From assembly GCA_002314055.1 (NCBI GenBank), contig DCBP01000067.1, forward strand, positions 1-26,062: a stretch of 26,062 bases of DNA, written 5' to 3'. The notes beneath the pieces are model-generated. The model was not told the origin of the DNA and ran no database searches. It saw only the letters and a program-made list of their open reading frames with translations. The stretch is from Prevotella sp. UBA1104 (GTDB taxonomy: Bacteria > Bacteroidota > Bacteroidia > Bacteroidales > Bacteroidaceae). The translations under genes and the position numbers were made by a program. This document shows, piece after piece, positions 15,101 through 20,052 of this stretch; within the stretch, counting starts at the first letter, position 1; every line of letters begins with the position of its first letter.

Positions 15101-17273
15101 GACTACCGGCAAGGTGGAAGACGAGAACGTGAGCTTCGCTATTGATGGAAAAATCAAGACAGGAGCTGAAACGGTAAACGAGAATTGCGACGAGATTTCT
15201 GAATATGCAGAAATTAGCAAGACTGGTGTGGTTAAGACAAAGACTCAGGGTACTCACGGTAGACTTGACAATGGAGAAAAGAAAATAGACAATTACGGCA
15301 GTCTTTCTTTCAAGGAGCACTACCTGAAGGTTTATGCTGAAGTGAAGTCGGCATACAAGGGTGGTGAAACACTGAAGAAGGTACCTGCCTACGACCTATA
15401 TATCGGCGACATCCCTACTTATGTAATGGACGACGGATACACTCCAGACGTGCTGGAGAATATCTCTACTACCAACTACCCGACTAAGATTCGTGCTTTC
15501 TTCGGTGGATGGGAGAACGGTGAGAACCGTCCGTATATCAAGAACAACAAAATCAACGAGACCGACCCTGACAAGATCGTGATGCTCGTGGACAGTTGGA
15601 AGACTTCCAAGATGGACTCCGTGGGAAGTAACAACCGCGTGGTAGACAACTTCGCTTATGCTTCGTTCGGTACGCAGAATGCTTCGTCGGAGACTGTGAA
15701 CGGTACATTTAAGTATGATAAAACCAACGAGGATCAGACTTACAACGTGCCTTGCCGCGGTACTTACCTGCAGTTTGAGCCTAACGAGAGCGGAACGATT
15801 GCCGTTTACATCATCCAGAACGGTATGGTGGCATACGATGGCGACCCTGAAAACGCCAAGAAGAGCGGTATGAACAAGATTAAGCTCAATCCTGTGTTCA
15901 TCACCGACGAGACGGGTACTCCTGTGAAACTCGCTGCATGGAATCATACGCAAGAGGGTCAAGGAGACAAAACCTACACCGAAGCTGCAGTAAGATGCAA
16001 TTATGCGGATATCATCAAAGACTGCGGAAGTATCGACGCTGCTTCTGACAAGACTGCTATCTCCCTTCTTGAAAAGATTGGATATATCCCTGCTGAAGGG
16101 GCTACGGCATCTATAAGCAGAGGGGATGGACAGAATGTAATAGACATTGCCAAGACGCTTTACCCGGATGACCCGGATGTGGTTGCCGGCTCTCTCGGCT
16201 ACTCCGTAATAACCAAGGCATACACTCGCTATTCGTTCGATGTGAAGGCGGGCAAGACTTACTTCGTGTTCATGAACGGCTCTAAGCTAGGCAATAACGG
16301 ATTTGCATTTATGCCTCTCAAATGGTCGGCTGACAGAACGGTTGATGATAATAAGCCTAATATGGATCTTCCTTTAGTTGTCCTCGACGAGAAAGGTACT
16401 GCGGAAGGAAGCAAGGACCAATTCCTTAGCAAAGTTCTGAACAATGAAGATTTCGGCATGTATGATCAATCGGTGAACGTGGAGCTGTATCACAACTTCC
16501 AGCCGGGGCAGTGGACTGCATTGAGCTTGCCGTTCAGCATTAACGACACTCAGTTCCGCAGAATCTTCGGCGACGACGCTTGGGCTATCAGCCTTGACGA
16601 AATTGCACAGAACACTGAAGTGAACGGTGAAACTTACGACAACGTGGCTCTCTTCACTCAGCACAACTACCACTGGATCGTTGCCGGCAGACCTTACTTC
16701 GTTAAGCCTGGCAAGAACTTCAAGTATACTAATAATGATGATACCGACGAGCGCAAGTATATCTTGATTAGCGATGTAACATTTGAGCACTCTACATATG
16801 AAGAGTCAAAAGATCGCTCTATTAACAACAATGAATATATCGGCTCTGGATATATCGAGCCTAAGACTCTGAAGGCAAACAAAAACGGATTTAACTTCAA
16901 GGCAAGTTACATGCCGTGTGATATCCAGGCTGGCGACTACTTCGTTGGAACCAAAGACGGTGAGGCAAAGCTTTATCGTGCTACAGGAAAAGTAAGTCTT
17001 CTGGGCTATCGCGCATACATCGACAACCAGGGCAAGGCAAATGATGCGCGCATCGGTGCTTTCAGCTATGGCGACATCACAGAGGATGGCAACCGTGGCA
17101 CAACCGGTATCGACGCTATCTTCGACAGCTACGACAACGGCATGAACGGCAAACTTTCAAGCAAGAAGGGTGTGTTCTCGGTTGATGGCGTGAAAGTGGC
17201 AGAGAAGGCTTCTGACATCGACAGACTGCCTGCCGGAGTATATATCATAAACGGTCAGACATTTGTAAAATAA
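12147..17273 (+). CDS. Large secreted surface protein, function unknown
   Basis: A 1708-residue protein with a Sec signal peptide (residues 1-30, cut likely after VANA). The mature part is acidic, rich in Asn, Asp, Thr and Gly, and looks like a chain of beta-sandwich (Ig-like) domains. Two regions look like diverged copies of one domain. One is near 870-960 (GTFYVLTPRTNGFVTIDAKF, then YPIYAGKTYYLYND and HGILFTPAF). The other is near 1203-1393 (GTYLQFEPNESGTIAVYI, then YSFDVKAGKTYFVFMNG and NGFAFMPLKW). Near 1443 is a segment with QWTALSLPFSINDTQFRRIFG, of a type I associate with Prevotella surface proteins. The C-terminus (GVFSVDGVKV, LPAGVYIINGQ) resembles sorting-tail domains but is not a clear type IX match. 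Codon use resembles its neighbours, so recent transfer is not evident. Confidence 0.85.
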   Translation: MKKDLFGKLTAFRSIILFFLVMLTGLVANADGTAGKTKVKPYVFISQAGYGEAGEPATYLNDTKFIEPAVIVQESEDNKDVAVTNRFYISYYLTSGTADGAKGNSVTEKGKTYSEDPVTGTRVNTRYGDVETGKTAGIVYVHVVATPSTNYTDQFESAEGVYRITLNKVKPNDPKRIAPAFVENKQYAENWYAATGSVISLPKFLVEYVTKDNNNKDLTLDITKRFDVSAAIDNSDLASVVSDYKYNSLDKGNAELTTAVIKTGNTAGTVNVKFHFSPKYPGAYEDITDFSLPLNIVDEKVTPQLIFPQESQMVYTGMYSISAMRPTVYDQYGNDITPSVAYNRGNDKPLWIAWSSAPVAEGKTMHTPLGYCDGTGMLQEWGDQPLTDPNLFRFNDGKGVQMYGPDNIDAGSLVLDKTKARNEFVTPTTDYNALNTCKVVPTSADIFCQVYPRMYDNAANNKYNAVESSYKLLIKPRPMQIHLSPSPKDVKVTKGTKIDMSNRFEVTGVHTAEIDDNKFSRKAGETFTLYHNSVKQEFGCQYTFKFKWGVARVENYPTVAAEQYEPIVVDGNGNKIAKVKDFSDEKAKEYADKGIDVYAVYWSVKGDNRDSDWTLEFLTTEDAKITYTMYPYNIGYYEDGTGTTSITEDFIVEDKISPVVKVNPDPMIIYTTDEAFPSQPSVTVTTSLGDDIKNHYDISFLPLPDDLVKAGISIDDNGDFVIKDKSKLTQGEYVVNVKATPKEGETIYNPGTTSFRIIIKNLGERVRFAWAVVNTTKGLASLGNGVNNIPDDDAKEHGKLVFTGAGAVSGGYSIDAIPGLAIRIGKVVETGDAKTDTAEDPWIAKESDVDKKVIVYGDPVELDSETGLPVDGTFYVLTPRTNGFVTIDAKFKANNSIVLTDEKGKEKQFIKVTDADVKSEKRFRYPIYAGKTYYLYNDGDDTSNEALKLHGILFTPAFINQRNDMNPIETATAYANGFSGSLPSLTTGKVEDENVSFAIDGKIKTGAETVNENCDEISEYAEISKTGVVKTKTQGTHGRLDNGEKKIDNYGSLSFKEHYLKVYAEVKSAYKGGETLKKVPAYDLYIGDIPTYVMDDGYTPDVLENISTTNYPTKIRAFFGGWENGENRPYIKNNKINETDPDKIVMLVDSWKTSKMDSVGSNNRVVDNFAYASFGTQNASSETVNGTFKYDKTNEDQTYNVPCRGTYLQFEPNESGTIAVYIIQNGMVAYDGDPENAKKSGMNKIKLNPVFITDETGTPVKLAAWNHTQEGQGDKTYTEAAVRCNYADIIKDCGSIDAASDKTAISLLEKIGYIPAEGATASISRGDGQNVIDIAKTLYPDDPDVVAGSLGYSVITKAYTRYSFDVKAGKTYFVFMNGSKLGNNGFAFMPLKWSADRTVDDNKPNMDLPLVVLDEKGTAEGSKDQFLSKVLNNEDFGMYDQSVNVELYHNFQPGQWTALSLPFSINDTQFRRIFGDDAWAISLDEIAQNTEVNGETYDNVALFTQHNYHWIVAGRPYFVKPGKNFKYTNNDDTDERKYILISDVTFEHSTYEESKDRSINNNEYIGSGYIEPKTLKANKNGFNFKASYMPCDIQAGDYFVGTKDGEAKLYRATGKVSLLGYRAYIDNQGKANDARIGAFSYGDITEDGNRGTTGIDAIFDSYDNGMNGKLSSKKGVFSVDGVKVAEKASDIDRLPAGVYIINGQTFVK

Positions 17274-17281
17274 CAAATAAG

Positions 17282-17341
17282 AGTCAGGCGTCTGACTTTG
17301 ATAAATGGTCAGACGCTTGACTCTGATAAATGGTCAGACGC
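17282..17341. repeat. 25-bp tandem repeat with alternative hairpins
   Basis: Two full 25-bp units (17283-17307 and 17308-17332) and the start of a third lie right after the stop of the large gene. Each has a gtcag(a/g)cg core and ends gataaatg. The first unit is a hairpin by itself (agtcag/ctgact, loop gcgt, 17282-17297). Its gcgtctgac (17288-17296) is also complementary to gtcagacgc at 17308-17316 and at 17333-17341, so three exclusive folds are possible. Confidence 0.8.
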
Positions 17342-17370
17342 TCATTAAATAACAAAGTAAAAACATTGTA

Positions 17371-17595
17371 ATGAAAAAGAATTATATAAAGCCTGTTGTT
17401 AATATACATATTATGGAATCTGCCACTTTGATGGCGGGAAGCCTTACTCCCACTAAAAAAGAAGAGCTCTTTATAAAAGACTTTAGTGGCAACCAAATTT
17501 ATTCTAAAGACCAGTTTACTTTGGGTGGCGATGCCGACCAAACTGTTACTCCTGCATCGAAAGGCCACTCCATGTGGGATGAAGACTGGGAATAA
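17371..17595 (+). CDS. Small 'MKK.YI.P...LMAGS' family protein
   Basis: A 74-residue protein of unknown function. It begins MKKNYIKPVVNIHIMES and has LMAGS at residues 20-24. The middle is polar and variable-looking, and the end is acidic-aromatic, SMWDEDWE. From memory, many Prevotella and Bacteroides genomes encode small proteins with this conserved start, the L(L/M)AGS step and an acidic W/F end, but no function is known to me. It has no hydrophobic signal peptide. The gene lies 97 bp after the large surface protein on the same strand and before a strong terminator, so the pair is probably co-transcribed. The layout (conserved head, variable body) would fit a precursor peptide, but no modification or export gene is in the window. 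Confidence 0.75.
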   Translation: MKKNYIKPVVNIHIMESATLMAGSLTPTKKEELFIKDFSGNQIYSKDQFTLGGDADQTVTPASKGHSMWDEDWE

Positions 17596-17657
17596 GAGTA
17601 AATGTATGCCGACAGGTTTTCAAAGAAAATAAAGGCTGAATGTAAATAAGACGAAGC

Positions 17658-17701
17658 CGGGTGTATCTGAGGATTTTCCTCTTGATACACCCGTTTTTTT
17701 T
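17658..17701 (+). terminator. Strong intrinsic terminator
   Basis: A 10-bp perfect stem cgggtgtatc/gatacacccg (17658-17667 with 17684-17693) encloses a second gagga/tcctc stem, and eight or more T residues follow directly. It should end transcription of the surface-protein and small-peptide unit. Confidence 0.95.
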
Positions 17702-17714
17702 AGAGCCCAACAAT

Positions 17715-17867
17715 CTACAGTCCCCTCCAACCTACAGCCCCCTCCAGCTCCCCCAAGGGGGGAGAGAAAAGATACCTAAAAACTAACTATTAAGAGTTAT
17801 CAGGTGGTCTGCACTCTCCCCCTTGGGGGAGTTGGAGGGGCTGGAGTTGGAGGGGGGGGGCTGGAGC
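17715..17867. repeat. GC-rich inverted repeat element C
   Basis: The left arm (17715-17766) and right arm (17814-17867) are imperfect inverted copies built of ctccag/cccctcca blocks, each containing a ctcccccaaggggg hairpin. The spacer between them is about 47 bp and A/T-rich. The right arm ends one base before the stop codon of the TSCPD gene, so the structure forms the 3' end of that transcript. It is similar in design to elements A and B but differs in sequence. Confidence 0.8.
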
Positions 17868-18119
17868 TTATTGTATCGCCTCCTTCAACGCCCTTGCCAA
17901 CTGGTCAGGACAGCTGGTGTTCTTGAAGCCGCAGGTAACGCCCTGCAAGCGTTCAATAACTTTGTCGGCAGGCATACCCTCAACGAGTTTGCCGATACCC
18001 TTCAGATTGCCGTTGCAGCCGCCGATGAACGATACGCTGCTGATGGTATTGTCGTCGTTCAGCTCGATGTGGATAGAACGACTGCAAGTACCCTGTGTGG
18101 TGTAGTCAAATTGTTTCAT
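17868..18119 (-). CDS. TSCPD domain protein (TIGR03905 type)
   Basis: An 83-residue protein that is almost entirely a TSCPD domain, named after the motif seen here at residues 68-72. Four cysteines (Cys12, Cys35, Cys63, Cys70) lie at positions expected for this family, in the contexts GTCSRS, GGCNGNL, VTCGF and TSCPD. The domain also occurs at the end of some vitamin B12-dependent ribonucleotide reductases; the stand-alone form has no established role, though the cysteines suggest metal binding. The gene has no Shine-Dalgarno sequence and is flanked on both sides by GC-rich paired-hairpin elements. It is probably transcribed alone. Confidence 0.93.
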   Translation of the reverse strand: MKQFDYTTQGTCSRSIHIELNDDNTISSVSFIGGCNGNLKGIGKLVEGMPADKVIERLQGVTCGFKNTSCPDQLARALKEAIQ

Positions 18120-18148
18120 AATGTATTATTGATGTTTTATATATTTAA

Positions 18149-18354
18149 AGTTTGGAATTTATTTCTTCCCCTCCCCCGCCTCCCCTTCCTGGGGAGGAGC
18201 AGTTACCATTATAACTCATAAGATTGAAAGGCCGTAATCCATATAGCTCATAAGATAATAATGAAAAGATAATTTCATCATTACGGAGTTTAAAAGATTG
18301 TAGCAGATAAGAGTAACTGCTCCGCCCCCAGAGGGGGAGGCGGGGGAGGGGAAG
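18149..18354. repeat. REPIN-like paired-hairpin element A
   Basis: Two 42-bp arms (18165-18206 and 18313-18354) are inverted copies with 38 of 42 positions identical. The arms carry cccctcccccgcctcccc at the outside and ggagcagttac at the inside. Each arm can also fold on its own, for example cctcccc/ggggagg on the left. The 106-bp core is A/T-rich and has a further dyad, ccgtaat/attacgg. The left flank (aagttt...attta before the arm) matches element B. There is no coding sequence. It lies between ribD and the TSCPD gene. Confidence 0.9.
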
Positions 18355-18364
18355 AAAAAACGAT

Positions 18365-19360
18365 TTATATATTCTTCTCGTAATATTCAATCATATTCTC
18401 TCCATATTCCGTTCTGTTCACGAGTTTCACGCAATGTGGCATGGCAGGAGCCTTCGTTCCGTCGTTTACAGATATGGAACCGGTCTCGATGCGAATCTCA
18501 TCCCACAACCCGGCATCAATAAAGCTCTGCAGCGTCTTGGCACCGCCCTCAACGATAAGCGACTGTTTGCCTTCCCGATAAAGCCATTCGGCAATCTGCC
18601 GTGGAACATCAGCGTTGAAGTCCAAGCCATTGAAACACGGATTATTTCTGTCGATGACAATGCGCATCGGGTCATTCCCCACCCAATGGCGCACGTTAAG
18701 CTGAGGTTTGTCCCTTTCGTCCGTCACCCTCCCCACGAGGATAGCATCATATTCAGAGCGAAGCTTGTGGGCAAGCATCTGTGTAAAAGGCGTGGAGATA
18801 AGCGTAGGCTTGAAGTTATCGTCAAGAAAGCCATTAGCCGTCTTGCACCATTTCAGCAAGATATATGGCCGGTGATGAGTATGGAAGGTAAAGAAACGCT
18901 TGTTCAGTTCCTTACAAGCATCCACTATCCCCGATGCAGCCTGCGATTTACCGAAAGCAGAATTCTCTTCAAACACATCCACTTCAATTCCCGCCTCGCG
19001 CAGTTTTCTGATGCCATTGCCGTGAACCTTGGCAAAAGGGTCGATACTGCCCACCACACAGCGCTTCACGCCTTTGCGAATGATAAGGTCGGCACAAGGC
19101 GGTGTCTTGCCGTAGTGTGAACAGGGTTCAAGACTAACGTAAATCGTAGCCTCTTTAAGCAGAGGTTCATCCTGTGGCTTAACCGATGCAAAGGCATTCA
19201 CCTCGGCATGTCCCTCGCCACAGCGCACATGGTAACCCTCGCCGATAATCCTGTCTTGGGCAACGATTACGGCGCCTACCATCGGATTAGGTTTGGCATT
19301 CTGCATACCGCCACGTGCAAGTTGCAGGCAGCGGCGCATGTATTTCTCGTCTGTTGTCAT
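18365..19360 (-). CDS. ribD: Bifunctional riboflavin deaminase/reductase RibD
   Basis: RibD carries out two early riboflavin steps: deamination of the pyrimidine intermediate, then NADPH reduction of the ribosyl group. The deaminase domain (about 1-145) shows the zinc motif GHAEVNAF (His51, catalytic Glu53) and SLEPCSHYGKTPPCADLI (Cys80, Cys89). The reductase domain (about 160-331) shows ILLKWCKTANGFLD, SEYDAILVGRVTDERDKPQLNVR, MRIVIDRNNP and SLIVEGGAKTLQSFI. The length, 331, is slightly short but both domains are complete. I could not find an FMN riboswitch upstream. The start is preceded by an A-run and a 9-bp repeat array, and further up by a 36-residue gene with its own terminator. Confidence 0.97.
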   Translation of the reverse strand: MTTDEKYMRRCLQLARGGMQNAKPNPMVGAVIVAQDRIIGEGYHVRCGEGHAEVNAFASVKPQDEPLLKEATIYVSLEPCSHYGKTPPCADLIIRKGVKRCVVGSIDPFAKVHGNGIRKLREAGIEVDVFEENSAFGKSQAASGIVDACKELNKRFFTFHTHHRPYILLKWCKTANGFLDDNFKPTLISTPFTQMLAHKLRSEYDAILVGRVTDERDKPQLNVRHWVGNDPMRIVIDRNNPCFNGLDFNADVPRQIAEWLYREGKQSLIVEGGAKTLQSFIDAGLWDEIRIETGSISVNDGTKAPAMPHCVKLVNRTEYGENMIEYYEKNI

Positions 19361-19377
19361 AGTTTTTTTTTAGTATG

Positions 19378-19422
19378 ACGACTCGGAGAACTCGGAGAAC
19401 TTGGAGAACTCGGAGAACTCAG
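19378..19422. repeat. 9-bp tandem repeat array (AGAACTCGG type)
   Basis: Five in-phase units, with agaactcgg at 19387-19395 and 19405-19413 and the variants acgactcgg, agaacttgg and agaactcag. The array begins 17 bp from the ribD start codon, so it forms the proximal ribD leader if transcription comes from upstream. Confidence 0.9.
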
Positions 19423-19433
19423 AGCCTTCTTAT

Positions 19434-19477
19434 AAAAAAAGGACAGGCGCCTGTTCCTTTCCGCCAGTCACCTGTCC
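19434..19477 (-). terminator. Terminator between the 36-residue gene and ribD
   Basis: Read on the minus strand, ggaacaggcgcctgtcc is followed by seven T residues, the form of an intrinsic terminator. A second 5' arm, ggacagg (19471-19477), can pair with the same 3' arm cctgtcc (19441-19447). Two alternative stems therefore compete for one arm. Confidence 0.8.
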
Positions 19478-19504
19478 CCAATTCAGTTATTCATAGAGGT
19501 CTAA

Positions 19505-19615
19505 TCAATAAAACATGGCGGACATTCCGCCTCTTGAAGAGCGGTCGTCGTCATCGTTGTAGATGTTGTCGAGCTCAAACTCTTCCTCATTGTAACACTT
19601 ACGAGTACGCTTCAT
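19505..19615 (-). CDS. Small acidic-centre protein, 36 residues
   Basis: A short open reading frame on the minus strand. The N-terminus is basic (MKRTRKCY). An acidic middle follows (NEEEFELDN, then DDDD), and the end is RSSRGGMSAMFY. I do not recognise the family. Evidence that it is a gene: GGAGG stands 7 nt before the ATG, an ideal Shine-Dalgarno site in a genome that otherwise lacks them, and an intrinsic terminator lies 28 bp after the stop. A structured leader lies before it. It could be a free-standing small protein or a leader peptide for ribD. A Gly-Gly near the end would fit a peptide cut after GG, but no transporter gene is nearby, so this is speculation. Confidence 0.65.
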   Translation of the reverse strand: MKRTRKCYNEEEFELDNIYNDDDDRSSRGGMSAMFY

Positions 19616-19697
19616 AGTTATTCCTCCATAATGCCGCCTGTCTCATCCGGCGACGCTTTTGTTACACATTATACGGCGCTGAGACGAACACCGTTTT
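19616..19697 (-). promoter_or_regulatory. Leader with strong Shine-Dalgarno and dyad
   Basis: On the minus strand the tract runs from an A-run through gtctca, a TATAAT-like hexamer and tgagac (a 6-bp inverted pair) to tatggaggaataact before the ATG. GGAGG with a 7-nt spacer is the only good Shine-Dalgarno site I see in the window. A Bacteroidetes TAnnTTTG box is not apparent; the TATAAT match alone is weak evidence for a promoter. Confidence 0.5.
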
Positions 19698-19700
19698 TTT

Positions 19701-20052
19701 AATTAGGAATTAGGAAAGAGGAATTAGGAATTAGGAAAGAGGAATGAAAACAATCTAATTAATTCAAGTTTCGGATTTATAATCTTCCCCTCCCCCGCCT
19801 CCCCCTCCGGGGGCGGAGCAGTTACCTTTAATTGCCATAACCTTACATATTTGTCATTACAAAATCTGTATCATTACAGAATTTACCAGTAAATATCTCA
19901 GTTTTTTTTCAGAAAGAGTAATTGCTCCGCCCCTGGCAAGGGGAGGCGGGGGAGGGGAAAAACTAAAACAGAAACTTCAGTCATTAATTATTCACATTCC
20001 TAATTCCTCATTCCTCTTTCCTCATTCCTAATTCCTAATTCCTAATTCCTAA
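19701..20052. repeat. Nested long inverted repeat around element B
   Basis: The left edge holds two perfect 21-bp units of aattaggaattagga-aagagg (19701-19721, 19722-19742). The right edge (19994-20052) holds the inverted form, tcctaatt repeats that run into the metG stop codon. Between them, left attaatt and aagttt have inverted partners gaaactt and attaat on the right, leading to the arms of element B. The whole 350 bp can fold as one long imperfect hairpin. No gene lies in this gap. Confidence 0.8.
19767..19977. repeat. REPIN-like paired-hairpin element B
   Basis: A second copy of the element A family. The arms lie at 19784-19825 and 19918-19959, inverted to each other with an indel and a few mismatches. 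They have the same outer cccctcccccgcctcccc and inner ggagcagttac / gtaattgctcc. The core (about 92 bp) is A/T-rich and differs from that of A except for a shared tcattac(a/g)ga(a/g)ttta stretch. It lies downstream of metG. Confidence 0.9.

Noticed and set aside
17106..17273. Type IX secretion sorting domain at the end of the giant protein
   Set aside because: The end (GVFSVDGVKV, LPAGVYIINGQ) resembles such tails, but the spacing and final strand do not give a clear match, so I left it as a resemblance only.
19361..19700. FMN riboswitch upstream of ribD
   Set aside because: I could not find the conserved RFN core or its multi-stem layout; the tract is explained by a small gene, a terminator and repeats.
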